Shown here: positions 1-8,017 of the stretch, one piece after another
How the letters are laid out: each line of letters begins with the position of its first letter
Numbering within the stretch: the stretch's first letter is position 1
NCBI RefSeq assembly: GCF_014646335.1
Contig: NZ_BMNG01000021.1
Coordinates: 87,051-151,050, forward strand
Source: Streptomyces lasiicapitis
GTDB lineage: Bacteria; Actinomycetota; Actinomycetes; Streptomycetales; Streptomycetaceae
Length of the DNA stretch: 64,000 nucleotides
Direction of reading: 5' to 3'
The notes under the pieces: model-generated
Databases searched by the model: none
What the model saw: the letters and a program-made list of their open reading frames with translations, nothing else
What the model was told of the DNA's origin: nothing
Made by a program: the position numbers and the translations under genes

Positions 1-818
1 GCGGTGAGCCAGCGGCCCGGCGTGGTGCCCACCTCGTCGCGGAAGCGGCGCGTGAACGTACGCAGGCTCATGCGCGCGTGGTCCGCCAACTCGCCGAGCG
101 TCAGCGGCTCCTGGAGGCGTTGCAGCGCCCACGCGCGCGTGGGCGCCGTGGTGGCGACCGTCGGCTCCGGGACGGGCCGTTCGATGTACTGCGCCTGGCC
201 GCCGTCGCGCCAGGGCGGCACGACGCAGCGGCGCGCCACGTGGTTGGCGACGGCGCTCCCGTGGTCGCGGCGGACGAGGTGCAGGCACAGGTCGACGCCC
301 GCGACGACGCCCGCCGACGTGAGGATGTCGCCGTCGTCCACGAAGAGGACGTCCTCGTCGAGCCGCACCTTGGGGAACTCGCGCCGGAACTGCTCGGCGA
401 CCTGCCAGTGCGTGGTCGCGGGCCGCCCGTCGAGGAGACCGGCCGCGGCGAGGACGAACGAGGCGCTGCAGAACGACACCAGGCGCGTGCCCGGACGCAC
501 CCGGGCGAGGGCGGCGGCCAGCGGCCCCGGCAGCCCGTCCGCGGCCCTCGCGCCGTTGCAGGGGCCCGCGGGCGGGATCACCACCGTCTCGGCCGTCTCC
601 AGGGCCTCCGGGCCGTGCTCGACGGCGGCGGAGAAGCCCGCGTCGGTCCGTACGGGACGGCCGTCCGCCGTGCACACGACGACGTCGTACAGCGCCCGGC
701 CCTCCGCGTCCTCGGCGTTGCCGAACACGCGCGAAGGGATGCCCAGCTCGAAGGGGTACACGCCGTCCAGGGCGAGGACGACGACGCGGTGGGGGCGGTG
801 CGGGCTGCGGGAGGCCAT
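1..818 (-). CDS. GlxA-family transcriptional regulator (DJ-1/PfpI plus AraC HTH), 3' end cut by the window
   Basis: Reading the minus strand from an ATG at 818 gives a protein starting MASRSPHRPHRVVVLALDGV. Residues of about 5-170 form a DJ-1/PfpI-like domain containing FCSASFVLAAAGLLDG, the nucleophile-elbow region of GlxA proteins. An AraC-type helix-turn-helix follows (LGELADHARMSLRTFTRRF). The frame stays open to base 1, so the C-terminal end of the second helix-turn-helix lies outside the window. GlxA regulators are cytoplasmic DNA-binding proteins whose ligand is usually unknown. The gene is divergent from the oxidoreductase at 913, with palindromes in the 94-bp gap, so it may control that gene. 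Family assignment is firm; the regulatory target is inference. Confidence 0.88.
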   Translation of the reverse strand, partial: MASRSPHRPHRVVVLALDGVYPFELGIPSRVFGNAEDAEGRALYDVVVCTADGRPVRTDAGFSAAVEHGPEALETAETVVIPPAGPCNGARAADGLPGPLAAALARVRPGTRLVSFCSASFVLAAAGLLDGRPATTHWQVAEQFRREFPKVRLDEDVLFVDDGDILTSAGVVAGVDLCLHLVRRDHGSAVANHVARRCVVPPWRDGGQAQYIERPVPEPTVATTAPTRAWALQRLQEPLTLGELADHARMSLRTFTRRFRDEVGTTPGRWLT

Positions 819-838
819 GGCCAGATTCTGTCACATGA

Positions 839-900
839 TGGCCAAACTGCCAGCACTGTCGTAGGGCTCCCGGGCGCACTCTGGTGATCGCTCACCAGAG
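839..900. promoter_or_regulatory. Operator-like palindromes between the GlxA regulator and the oxidoreductase
   Basis: Two dyads lie in the divergent gap. TGGC (839-842) pairs with GCCA (849-852) over six bases. CTCTGGTGA (879-887) pairs perfectly with TCACCAGAG (892-900) across four bases. The second dyad ends 12 bp before the oxidoreductase ATG and overlaps its ribosome-binding region, a suitable place for repressor binding. Confidence 0.5.
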
Positions 901-912
901 AGGACAAGATCA

Positions 913-1899
913 ATGAGCTCCCGTACGACCACTCCCGCACCCCCGTCCGCGCCCGCCACCACGATGCGTGCCGTCAGCCCGCGCGGGTGGGGCGCTCCCG
1001 ACGTCCTGGTCCCCGTGGAGGTGGACCGGCCCGAGCCCGGACTCACCGAGATCCTGGTCAGGGTGCACGCGGCCGGGGTGAATCCGGTCGACTGGAAGAC
1101 GCGTGCCGCCGGCCAGTTCGGGACGTGGGGCGACACCCCGATCCTCGGGTACGACGTGTCCGGCACGGTCGAGGCCGTGGGCCCCGGAGTGACCCTGTTC
1201 GCCCCCGGTGACGAGGTGTTCGGCATGCCGCGCTTCCCGGAGCAGGCGGGCGGCTACGCCGAGTACGTGACCGCGCCCGCGCGCCGCTTCGCCCTGAAGC
1301 CCGCCACCGTCGACCACGTCCAGGCGGCCGCCCTGCCGCTTGCCGCGCTGACCGCCTGGCAGGGCCTGATCGAGACGGCGGGCCTGCGCGCCGGGCAGCG
1401 GGTCCTGATCCACGCGGCCGCGGGCGGCGTGGGCCACCTGGCCGTGCAGATCGCCAAGGCGCACGGCGCGTACGTCATCGGCACGGCACGCGCCGACAAG
1501 CACGGCTTCCTGCGGGGCCTGGGCGCGGACGAGGTGATCGACTACACGGTGACGGACTTCGCGGAGGCGGTGCGGGACGTGGACGTCGTCCTGGACGGCG
1601 TCGGCGGCGAGTACGGTCCCCGGTCGCTGCCCGTGCTGCGCCGGGGCGGCCACCTGGTCACCCTGCCCGACCCGGGCGGGCTCCCCGACGCCGCGCGGGC
1701 CGAGGCCCTGGGCGTGCACACCGGCTGGACGGTCGTCGAGCCCGACCGCCACGGCATGCTGGAGATCGCCCGCCTGGTGGCGGAGGGCAAGCTCCGCGCG
1801 GAGATCGACAAGGTGCTTCCCCTGGAGAACGCGGCCGAGGCACACGCCTACGGGGAGCGGGGCCGCACCCAGGGCAAGATCGTGCTCCAGGTGGCGTGA
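913..1899 (+). CDS. NADP-dependent medium-chain oxidoreductase (quinone oxidoreductase-like)
   Basis: The 328-residue protein belongs to the zinc-free branch of the medium-chain dehydrogenase superfamily. The N-terminal GroES-like domain contains GYDVSGTVEAVG and the Rossmann domain contains HAAAGGVGHLAVQ, the NADPH-binding loop. Zinc-binding cysteines are absent, so quinone or enone reduction is more likely than alcohol oxidation. A purine-rich stretch (GAGAGGACAAG) precedes the ATG at 913, and a methionine at residue 18 is an alternative start. The gene is divergent from a GlxA regulator and preceded by a perfect 9-bp-arm palindrome, so it is probably regulated on its own. The substrate cannot be read from the sequence. 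Confidence 0.9.
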   Translation: MSSRTTTPAPPSAPATTMRAVSPRGWGAPDVLVPVEVDRPEPGLTEILVRVHAAGVNPVDWKTRAAGQFGTWGDTPILGYDVSGTVEAVGPGVTLFAPGDEVFGMPRFPEQAGGYAEYVTAPARRFALKPATVDHVQAAALPLAALTAWQGLIETAGLRAGQRVLIHAAAGGVGHLAVQIAKAHGAYVIGTARADKHGFLRGLGADEVIDYTVTDFAEAVRDVDVVLDGVGGEYGPRSLPVLRRGGHLVTLPDPGGLPDAARAEALGVHTGWTVVEPDRHGMLEIARLVAEGKLRAEIDKVLPLENAAEAHAYGERGRTQGKIVLQVA

Positions 1900-1930
1900 C
1901 GGCCCCGGCCCCCTTCAGGGGCGCGGCGGC

Positions 1931-2635
1931 TCAGCAGGGCCGCGACGAAGGGCCCTCGAAACGCGCCCAGAGCGCCCGCCAGTCGCGGTCGTACAGGACC
2001 AGGTTGGCGTCCGCCTGGAGCCGCAGCCACGCGCCCCGGCTGCCGCACCCCTGCGTCCCCAGGGACCACAGGGGCCTGCCCTGTCCGTCGTAGGCGACGA
2101 CGTTGCCGTCGCGCTGCATCCACAGGGACACGTTCCAGCCACGGGTGCCGGTGTCCCAGAGCGGCTCGTAGAAAGCGAAGACGTGGTTGTAGAGGACGAT
2201 GTTGCCGTCGTCCTGGACCCACAGCTCGTACCAGCGCGACGCCTCGACGTAGACGGCGATGTACTTGTCCCGGGTCAGGCACTCACCGGGCTTCAGGTAG
2301 TCGTGGTAGCCCGAGCCCTGCGGGGGTGTGGCGCAGCTGGAGTCGGGGAAGGCCCGCGTCCGCACGGTTCCCTGGGACTTCACCGGTCCGGAGAGGAGCC
2401 CCTTCTTCTTGGCCTCCTGCAACGTGGGGAGCCCCTTGAGGGGTGCCGACGGCAGCGTGGGGACCTTGTCGCCCTTCTTCGGCCGGACGGACTTCGGAGG
2501 GCCCGGGTGGGACGCCGTGGGCGCGCTCGCCCGTACGCCGTCGGGGCGCGGCTTGGCCGTGGCGGCGGGAGCCAGGGAGCCGAGGGCGAGCACGGCGGCG
2601 AACGCCGTGGTGATCAGGGTGGTCCGGCGGTTCAT
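1931..2635 (-). CDS. Secreted B-type (monocot mannose-binding) lectin-domain protein, copy 1
   Basis: From ATG 2635 the protein has 234 residues. A Sec signal (MNRRTTLITTAFAAVLALG ... ATA) is followed by a Pro/Lys-rich linker of about 70 residues with LPSAPLKGLPTLQEAKKKG, then a bulb-type lectin domain. All three sugar-pocket motifs of the QxDxNxVxY type are intact: QDDGNIVLY, QRDGNVVAY and QADANLVLY. Members of this fold usually bind mannose-type glycans. The protein is expected outside the cell, and no enzymatic domain is visible. It lies 17 bp downstream of a close paralogue (2653-3387), so the two arose by tandem duplication and are probably co-transcribed. An in-frame extension to 3001 exists but runs through the paralogue and is not used here. 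Confidence 0.87.
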   Translation of the reverse strand: MNRRTTLITTAFAAVLALGSLAPAATAKPRPDGVRASAPTASHPGPPKSVRPKKGDKVPTLPSAPLKGLPTLQEAKKKGLLSGPVKSQGTVRTRAFPDSSCATPPQGSGYHDYLKPGECLTRDKYIAVYVEASRWYELWVQDDGNIVLYNHVFAFYEPLWDTGTRGWNVSLWMQRDGNVVAYDGQGRPLWSLGTQGCGSRGAWLRLQADANLVLYDRDWRALWARFEGPSSRPC

Positions 2636-2652
2636 GGGTACGTCGGCTTTCG

Positions 2653-3387
2653 TCAGCACGGGCGGGTGGAGGGGCCGTTGAAGCGCGCCCAGAGCGGGCC
2701 CCAGTCGCGGTCGTACAGGACCAGGTTGGCGTCGGACTGCACCCGCAGCCACGCCCCCCAGTCGCCGCATCCGCTCGTCCCCAGGTGCCACAGCGGGTTG
2801 CCGTTCGCGTCGTAGACGACGACGTTGCCGTCCCGCTGCATCCACAGCGACACGTTCCAGCCACGGGTGTTGGTCTGCCAGACGGGCTTGTACCACGTGT
2901 CGTTCTTGTAGAGGACGACATTGCCGTCGTCCTGGACCCACAGCTCGTACCACATCAGCGTGTGGATGTACGCGGCGATGTACTTGCCCGGGGTGAGGCA
3001 CTCACCGGCCTTGAGGTAGTCGTGGTAGTCCGAGCCCTGCGGCGGTTCGGAGCAGCTCGCTTCGGGGAAGGAGCGCACCTTCACCCCGCCCTGGGTCTTG
3101 ACCGGCCCCGAGATGAGGCCCTTCTTCTTCGCCTCCTGCAACGTAGGCAGGCCCTTGAGGGGCGCCGACGGCAGCGTGGGGACCTTCTTGTCGCCCTTCT
3201 TGGGCTGGATGGACTTCGGGGGTCCCGGGTGGGACGCCATGGACGGGGTCGCCCGCGGGGCGTCCGGGCGCGGCTGGGCCACTGCTCCGGTCGCCAGCGT
3301 GCCGAGGGCGACGGTGACGGCGAGCGCCGCGGTGAAGAGGGAAGCTCCGCGTCTGGCGGGGCGCGCCGGGGTTCTGCTGGGGATCAT
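2653..3387 (-). CDS. Secreted B-type lectin-domain protein, copy 2
   Basis: The 244-residue paralogue of the downstream gene has the same layout: signal peptide (residues about 1-38, ending AVAQ), the conserved linker with PKKGDKKVPTLPSAPLKGLP, then a B-type lectin domain. The three binding motifs are QDDGNVVLY, QRDGNVVVY and QSDANLVLY. Cysteines near the start of the lectin domain (ASCSEPPQG, GECLTPGK) and at the C-terminus are shared by both copies and could form disulfides after export. It is the first gene of the pair, so the promoter probably lies in the short gap 3388-3450 after mnmA. Function beyond carbohydrate binding is unknown; adhesion, defence against competitors or wall-glycan binding are possible. 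Confidence 0.87.
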   Translation of the reverse strand: MIPSRTPARPARRGASLFTAALAVTVALGTLATGAVAQPRPDAPRATPSMASHPGPPKSIQPKKGDKKVPTLPSAPLKGLPTLQEAKKKGLISGPVKTQGGVKVRSFPEASCSEPPQGSDYHDYLKAGECLTPGKYIAAYIHTLMWYELWVQDDGNVVLYKNDTWYKPVWQTNTRGWNVSLWMQRDGNVVVYDANGNPLWHLGTSGCGDWGAWLRVQSDANLVLYDRDWGPLWARFNGPSTRPC

Positions 3388-3450
3388 GTGGCCATACCAC
3401 CGCGCGGCGATCCACAGCCGATCAACGCGCGGTAAACGGCCCCCTCGGGG

Positions 3451-4596
3451 TCAGACGGCCGCCGCGGCCCGGTGGGTCGTGGCGATGGTCGCCGAGCCCA
3501 CCACGCGCGTGCCGTCGTACAGGACGATCGCCTGGCCGGGGGCGACGCCGCGGACCGGCTCCGTGAAGGAGACCCGCAGCTCACCGTCGGACGTCAGCTC
3601 CGCCGTGACCGGCGTCTCGTCGCCGTGGGCGCGCAGCTGGGCCGTGTACGTGCCGGGCCCGGAGGGGGCCGCGCCGCACCAGCGGGGCTTGACGGCCGTC
3701 AGGGCCGTCACGTCCAGGTCGGCGGCGGGGCCGACGGTCACGGTGTTGTTCACCGGGGAGATGTCGAGGACGTAGCGGGGCTTGCCGTCGGGGGCGGGCG
3801 TGCCGATGCGCAGGCCCTTGCGCTGACCGATCGTGAAGCCGAACGCACCCTCGTGGGTGCCCAGCTTGTTGCCTTCGGAGTCGACGATGTCGCCCTCGGC
3901 CTTGCCGAGGCGGGAGGCGAGGAAGCCCTGCGTGTCGCCGTCCGCGATGAAGCAGATGTCGTGGCTGTCGGGCTTCTTGGCGACGGCGAGCCCGCGGCGC
4001 TCGGCCTCCGCGCGGATCTCGTCCTTCGTGGTGACCGTGTCGCCGAGCGGGAACATCGCGTGCGCGAGCTGCCGGTCGTCCAGGACCCCGAGGACGTAAC
4101 TCTGGTCCTTGGCCATGTCCGAGGCGCGGTGCAGCTCGCGCGTGCCGTCCTCGTTGAGGATCACCTGCGCGTAGTGGCCGGTGCAGACCGCGTCGAAGCC
4201 GAGGGCGAGGGCCTTGTCCAGGAGCGCGGCGAACTTGATCTTCTCGTTGCAGCGCAGGCACGGGTTCGGGGTGCGCCCCGCCTCGTACTCGGCGATGAAG
4301 TCCTCGACCACGTCCTCGCGGAAACGCTCGGCGAGGTCCCACACGTAGAACGGGATGCCGATGACGTCCGCCGCGCGGCGGGCGTCGCGCGAATCCTCGA
4401 TGGTGCAGCACCCGCGCGCGCCCGTGCGGAACGACTGCGGGTTCGCGGACAGCGCCAGGTGCACACCGGTCACGTCGTGCCCGGCTTCGGCGGCGCGGGC
4501 GGCGGCGACGGCGGAATCCACGCCGCCGGACATGGCGGCGAGGACGCGGAGCGGGCGGGGGGCGCGCGGCGGGGCCGAGGAGATCTGCGAAGTCAT
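3451..4596 (-). CDS. mnmA: tRNA-specific 2-thiouridylase MnmA
   Basis: This 381-residue enzyme adds sulfur at C2 of the wobble uridine in tRNA for Lys, Glu and Gln, using ATP to activate the base. The PP-loop SGGVDS sits at residues 23-28. The two catalytic cysteines of the family are in NPCLRCNEKIKF (about 113) and HDICFI (about 215), and the C-terminal beta-barrel is complete. The length is normal. The sulfur comes from a cysteine desulfurase, and one is encoded nearby (5511-6698, same strand), though an oppositely oriented amidase gene separates the two. The start ATG 4596 is 61 bp from the divergent amidase start. A later start near residue 22 would remove the PP-loop, so the upstream ATG is preferred. 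Confidence 0.97.
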   Translation of the reverse strand: MTSQISSAPPRAPRPLRVLAAMSGGVDSAVAAARAAEAGHDVTGVHLALSANPQSFRTGARGCCTIEDSRDARRAADVIGIPFYVWDLAERFREDVVEDFIAEYEAGRTPNPCLRCNEKIKFAALLDKALALGFDAVCTGHYAQVILNEDGTRELHRASDMAKDQSYVLGVLDDRQLAHAMFPLGDTVTTKDEIRAEAERRGLAVAKKPDSHDICFIADGDTQGFLASRLGKAEGDIVDSEGNKLGTHEGAFGFTIGQRKGLRIGTPAPDGKPRYVLDISPVNNTVTVGPAADLDVTALTAVKPRWCGAAPSGPGTYTAQLRAHGDETPVTAELTSDGELRVSFTEPVRGVAPGQAIVLYDGTRVVGSATIATTHRAAAAV

Positions 4597-4657
4597 AGCT
4601 CTAACAGGGTACGGGTCCGTGGGAACCCGGCGCCCGTGAGTATGCGTTGGGGATCAC

Positions 4658-5389
4658 ATGGGGGACGAGAAGACGGAGCAGAGCGAGCGGGCCGAGCCCG
4701 GCGGGAGCGGGGACGGCGGCGCGGAGTCCGCGCGGCGGCGTGGGCTCACCCGGCGCGCGCTGCTGCTCGGCGGCGCGGCCGTCGGCGTCGGCGCCGTCGT
4801 GGTCGCGCACGACGAGTTGGGGCGCCTGTGGTGGCGGGTTCCCGGCGTCGTGAAGAAGCGCAAGGAGGGCGAGGTCGACGCCCGGGGCGCGCAGTGGATA
4901 GCGGCGTCCGGAGCGAACTGGCGGCGGGCCGACCGCCCCGACGACTACGAGATCGACCGCGTCGTCATCCACGTCGTGCAGGGCGGCTACCGCACCGCCC
5001 TGAAGGTCTTCAAGGACCCCGGCCACGGCGCCGCCGCGCACTACGTGGTCCGCAAGGACGGCCACATCGCCCAGATGATCCGCGAGCTCGACGTGGCGTT
5101 CCACGCGGGCAGCAGGGACATGAACGAACGCAGCGTGGGCATCGAGCACGAGGGCTTCGTGGACAAGAAGGAGTCGTTCACGGACGCGATGTACGAGGCG
5201 TCCGCGCGGCTCACGGCGGGGATCTGTGAGCGGTACGACATTCCGGTGGACCGGGAGCACATCATCGGGCACGTGGAGGTGGAGGGGACGGATCACACGG
5301 ATCCGGGGCCGCACTGGGACTGGGAGCGGTATTTGCGGCTGGTGCGGCGGGAGCGGGATCGGCCCGCCCGCACCAAGGCTCCGGCCTAG
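4658..5389 (+). CDS. N-acetylmuramoyl-L-alanine amidase (amidase_2), Tat-type N-terminus
   Basis: The 243-residue protein has a cytoplasmic Glu/Gly-rich start, then a twin-arginine motif and hydrophobic stretch (LTRRALLLGGAAVGVGAVVV, about 30-49), so it is exported by Tat or anchored to the membrane. The amidase_2 domain (about 85-230) shows the zinc-ligand regions VVIHVVQGG, the conserved VGIEHEG, and GHVEVEGTDHTDPGPHWDW. Such enzymes cut the bond between muramic acid and the stem peptide in the wall. It sits alone between two minus-strand genes, divergent from mnmA and convergent with the cysteine desulfurase. A housekeeping wall-remodelling role is more likely than a phage lysin because no phage genes are near. 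Confidence 0.93.
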   Translation: MGDEKTEQSERAEPGGSGDGGAESARRRGLTRRALLLGGAAVGVGAVVVAHDELGRLWWRVPGVVKKRKEGEVDARGAQWIAASGANWRRADRPDDYEIDRVVIHVVQGGYRTALKVFKDPGHGAAAHYVVRKDGHIAQMIRELDVAFHAGSRDMNERSVGIEHEGFVDKKESFTDAMYEASARLTAGICERYDIPVDREHIIGHVEVEGTDHTDPGPHWDWERYLRLVRRERDRPARTKAPA

Positions 5390-5393
5390 CAGG

Positions 5394-5510
5394 CCCCGCG
5401 GCGGGGGGGGGGTGCCCGGCTGGGAGCCCCCAATCCCACCCCTTCCCGATCCTGGGGCTCCGCCCCAGACCCCGCTCCTCAAACGCCGGAGGGGCTGAAT
5501 CTGGCCGCTG
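5394..5510. repeat. Dispersed intergenic hairpin element, copy A
   Basis: The gap between two convergent genes holds a hairpin with arms CTGGGGC (5452-5458) and GCCCCAG (5462-5468), followed by CTCCTCAAACGCCGGAGGGG (5476-5495). The same ordered blocks recur at 14937, 23757 and 45686. The position suggests it works as a bidirectional transcription terminator. Confidence 0.65.
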
Positions 5511-6698
5511 CTAGCTCAGGCCCGCCGTTCGCGCCCGTTTCACCGCCGGGCCGATCGCCGTCGCCACCGCCTCCACGTCCGCCTTTGTGGACGTGTGGCC
5601 GAGGGAGAAGCGCAGGGTGCCGCGGGCCAGGTCCGGGTCGGTGCCGGTGGCCAGGAGGACGTGGCTGGGCTGGGCCACGCCCGCGGTGCAGGCCGAGCCG
5701 GTGGAGCATTCGATGCCCTGGGCGTCCAGGAGCAGCAGGAGGGAGTCGCCCTCGCAGCCGGGGAAGGTGAAGTGGGCGTTGGCCGGGAGCCGGCCCGCGG
5801 GGTCCGGGTCGCCGCCGAGGATGGCCTCGGGGACGGCCGCGCGGACGGCCGTGACCAGTTCGTCGCGCAGCGCGCCGATCTCGCGGGCGAACCACTCGCG
5901 GCGCTCGGCGGCGAGCCGCCCGGCCACGGCGAACGCGGCGACCGCGGGCACGTCGAGGGTGCCGGAGCGCACGTGCCGCTCCTGACCGCCGCCGTGCAGC
6001 ACGGGCACGGGACTGTGGGCGCGGCCGAGCAGCAGCGCGCCGATGCCGTAGGGGCCGCCGACCTTGTGCCCGGAGACGGTCATCGCGGCGAGCCCGGAGG
6101 CGCCGAAGTCGACCGGCACCTGCCCGAAGGCCTGCACGGCGTCGGCGTGCAGCGGCACGTCGAACTCGGCGCAGACGTCGGCCAGTTCGCGTACGGGCTG
6201 GAGGGTGCCGATCTCGTTGTTGGCCCACATGACGGTCGCGAGGGCGACGTCGTCGGGGTTGCGGGCGATGGCCTCGCGCAGCGCCTCGGGGTGCACGCGG
6301 CCGTGCGCGTCCACGGGGAGGTACTCGACGGTGGCGCCCTCGTGCTCGCCGAGCCAGTCGACGGCGTCGAGGACGGCGTGGTGCTCGACGGGGCTGGCGA
6401 GGACCCGGGTGCGGGCCGGGCCGCCGTCCTCGCCTGCGCGCCGCGCCCAGTAGAGGCCCTTCACGGCGAGGTTGTCCGCCTCGGTGCCGCCGGAGGTGAG
6501 GACCACCTCGCTGGGGCGGGCGCCGAGCGACTCGGCCAGCGTCTCGCGGGCCTCCTCGACGGTGCGTCGCGCCCGGCGCCCCGCCGCGTGCAGCGAGGAG
6601 GCGTTGCCGGTGACGGCGAGCTGGGCGGTCATCGCCGAGATCGCTTCCGGGAGCATCGGAGTGGTCGCGGCGTGGTCGAGGTAGGCCATGGTGGGCAC
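5511..6698 (-). CDS. Cysteine desulfurase (NifS/IscS class, PLP-dependent)
   Basis: The 395-residue aminotransferase class V enzyme converts L-cysteine to L-alanine and a protein-bound persulfide. MAYLDHAATTPM at the N-terminus is the family signature. The PLP-binding lysine lies in SGHKVGGPYGIGALL, and the catalytic cysteine is in the loop STGSACTAG (about residue 336), typical of IscS-like group I enzymes. It probably supplies sulfur for tRNA thiolation by MnmA, encoded 0.9 kb downstream, and possibly for other acceptors. No iscU or other Fe-S scaffold genes are next to it, which fits a dedicated tRNA role, but this is inference. The ATG at 6698 has two hydrophobic residues before the domain, so the start looks right. 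Confidence 0.94.
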   Translation of the reverse strand: MPTMAYLDHAATTPMLPEAISAMTAQLAVTGNASSLHAAGRRARRTVEEARETLAESLGARPSEVVLTSGGTEADNLAVKGLYWARRAGEDGGPARTRVLASPVEHHAVLDAVDWLGEHEGATVEYLPVDAHGRVHPEALREAIARNPDDVALATVMWANNEIGTLQPVRELADVCAEFDVPLHADAVQAFGQVPVDFGASGLAAMTVSGHKVGGPYGIGALLLGRAHSPVPVLHGGGQERHVRSGTLDVPAVAAFAVAGRLAAERREWFAREIGALRDELVTAVRAAVPEAILGGDPDPAGRLPANAHFTFPGCEGDSLLLLLDAQGIECSTGSACTAGVAQPSHVLLATGTDPDLARGTLRFSLGHTSTKADVEAVATAIGPAVKRARTAGLS

Positions 6699-6753
6699 GA
6701 TTCTACGAGCCGCGGGCGCGCGGCCGGACGCCGCGGTGGCCCGTTCGCACCGG

Positions 6754-7044
6754 TCAGCCCGCGAAGCTCCAGGACACCGAGTTGTTCAGGGACATCAGTA
6801 CGCCGAGGACGACCAGGTCGGCCACGCCGAGCCCAAGGCCGAGCAGCGCGCGACCGCGCCGGGCGGTGCCGCGCCACAGCGCGACGGACGCGAGGGCGAT
6901 GGCGACCGGGCCGAGCACGATGTTCAGGACGAGCAGCCCGAGCAGACCGAGGACGAAGGAGGCCACGGCCATTCCGTCGGTGTCCTGACGCCCGACGGGA
7001 CGGTTGTCGGCGTTGTCGGCGGGCGCCTCTGCGGTGAGTTCCAT
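6754..7044 (-). CDS. Small two-TM membrane protein (DUF4190-like)
   Basis: This 96-residue protein has a charged N-terminus (about 1-25) and two hydrophobic helices: ASFVLGLLGLLVLNIVLGPV (about 28-47) and LLGLGLGVADLVVLGVL (about 67-83). The two-helix plan with a short basic loop (LWRGTARRGRALLG) matches DUF4190 proteins of actinobacteria, whose function is unknown. It is followed on the minus strand by the cysteine desulfurase (gap 55 bp) and preceded by another small membrane protein, and all three point away from the TetR regulator at 7347. It may share that regulator's control through the operator pair in the 7235-7346 gap. Confidence 0.8.
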   Translation of the reverse strand: MELTAEAPADNADNRPVGRQDTDGMAVASFVLGLLGLLVLNIVLGPVAIALASVALWRGTARRGRALLGLGLGVADLVVLGVLMSLNNSVSWSFAG

Positions 7045-7081
7045 GGTGCGACTCCTCTGGGTGGTCGGACGTCGTACGGAA

Positions 7082-7234
7082 TCAGCGGTGGCGCGCGTGC
7101 CGCTCGCGCACCGCGAACACCAGCAGCCACACGCCGATGACGGTGGCCATCACGAGCGTGACGGACAGCGGGGCGTGCGCCACGGTGCCCATGGCCACGC
7201 CGAGCAGCAGAAGTGCGGCGACGAGAAACAGCAT
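7082..7234 (-). CDS. Very small membrane protein, two TM helices
   Basis: From ATG 7234 the product has 50 residues, with helix MLFLVAALLLLGVAMGTVA, a short turn, helix LSVTLVMATVIGVWLLVFAV, and a basic tail RERHARHR. I prefer 7234 over an upstream in-frame ATG at 7282 because GAGAGG lies at a good distance before it, and because the longer form would read into the operator region. No family is recognised. It is the first gene divergent from the TetR repressor gene at 7347, so it is a likely target of that repressor. The helices suggest insertion in the cytoplasmic membrane with the basic tail inside. Confidence 0.7.
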   Translation of the reverse strand: MLFLVAALLLLGVAMGTVAHAPLSVTLVMATVIGVWLLVFAVRERHARHR

Positions 7235-7265
7235 GGAAGGACCACCTCTCTTCGGTGAACGCTTG

Positions 7266-7340
7266 TGGTTACAACTGTTCACTGACCGGAGAGTCTACTC
7301 CTCTCCCGGCTTTCAAATCTCGGAGAACAGTTGTTAACTG
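7266..7340. promoter_or_regulatory. Paired inverted operators for a FabR/DesT-type TetR repressor
   Basis: ACAACTGTTC (7271-7280) and GAACAGTTGT (7325-7334) are exact reverse complements 54 bp apart. Each contains the core ACA-AC-TGT, itself a small dyad. They flank the shared promoter zone between the small membrane-protein gene and the TetR gene. E. coli FabR sites have an ACAnnTGTTC core (recalled knowledge), which agrees with the family of the adjacent regulator. Binding here would repress both directions. Confidence 0.65.
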
Positions 7341-7346
7341 CATGGC

Positions 7347-8006
7347 ATGAGTCACATCCTCGACGGCCCGGCCCCGGGCGCCCGCCAGGCGCAGAAGCAG
7401 AAGACCCGGCAGGCGCTCCTCGACGCGGCGCTGCGCCTCCTTGAGGAGCAGAGCCTGTCGAGCCTCGGCCTGCGCGAGGTGACCCGCGCCGCGGGTGTGG
7501 CCCCCACCGCCTTCTACCGGCACTTCCGCGACACCGCCGACCTGGGCGTGGCCCTCGTCGAGGAGGCCCTGGGCAGCCTGCACACGACGCTCGTGGCCAC
7601 GCTCGCGGCGACCGGTGACGGCGAGGAACGCATCACGGCCGCCGTCGACCTGATCGCCGCCTATGTGCGCGCGTACCCCGCCCACGCCCGCTTCATCGCG
7701 CGCGAACAGCACGGCGGCGTGAAGCGGGTGCGCGAGGCCATAGGCGCGCAACTGACCCTGTTCGCGCAGGAGGTGGCGGCGCAGTTCGCCAAGGAGCCGG
7801 AGGCGGCGGGCTGGAGCGAGGACGACCTGCTGATGCTCGCCCGGATGTACGTCGACCACATGGTGATGACCGCGTCCGCGCTCCTGGAGACCGACGACGA
7901 CGGTCCGGTGACGGACACGGCCCGCCGACAGCTGCGCCTGGTGGGCCTGGGGCGCCTGCACTGGCTCGACGCGCCGGCACTCGACGAACCAGTAAGGGGC
8001 AACTAG
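7347..8006 (+). CDS. TetR-family transcriptional repressor (FabR-like)
   Basis: The 219-residue protein has an N-terminal TetR helix-turn-helix (TRQALLDAALRLL ... LGLREVTRAAGVAPTAFYRHF, about 24-66). The larger ligand-binding domain includes RAYPAHARFIAREQHGGV, which resembles FabR-type regulators of unsaturated fatty-acid synthesis. The FabR idea is supported by two ACAnnTGTTC operators in its own upstream region, so autoregulation is likely. The divergent genes encode small membrane proteins rather than fatty-acid enzymes, so a membrane-stress role is equally possible. The next gene on the same strand, a hydrolase at 8018, starts 12 bp after the stop and may be co-transcribed. The inducing ligand is unknown. 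Confidence 0.88.
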   Translation: MSHILDGPAPGARQAQKQKTRQALLDAALRLLEEQSLSSLGLREVTRAAGVAPTAFYRHFRDTADLGVALVEEALGSLHTTLVATLAATGDGEERITAAVDLIAAYVRAYPAHARFIAREQHGGVKRVREAIGAQLTLFAQEVAAQFAKEPEAAGWSEDDLLMLARMYVDHMVMTASALLETDDDGPVTDTARRQLRLVGLGRLHWLDAPALDEPVRGN

Positions 8007-8017
8007 CCTTACCGGCT

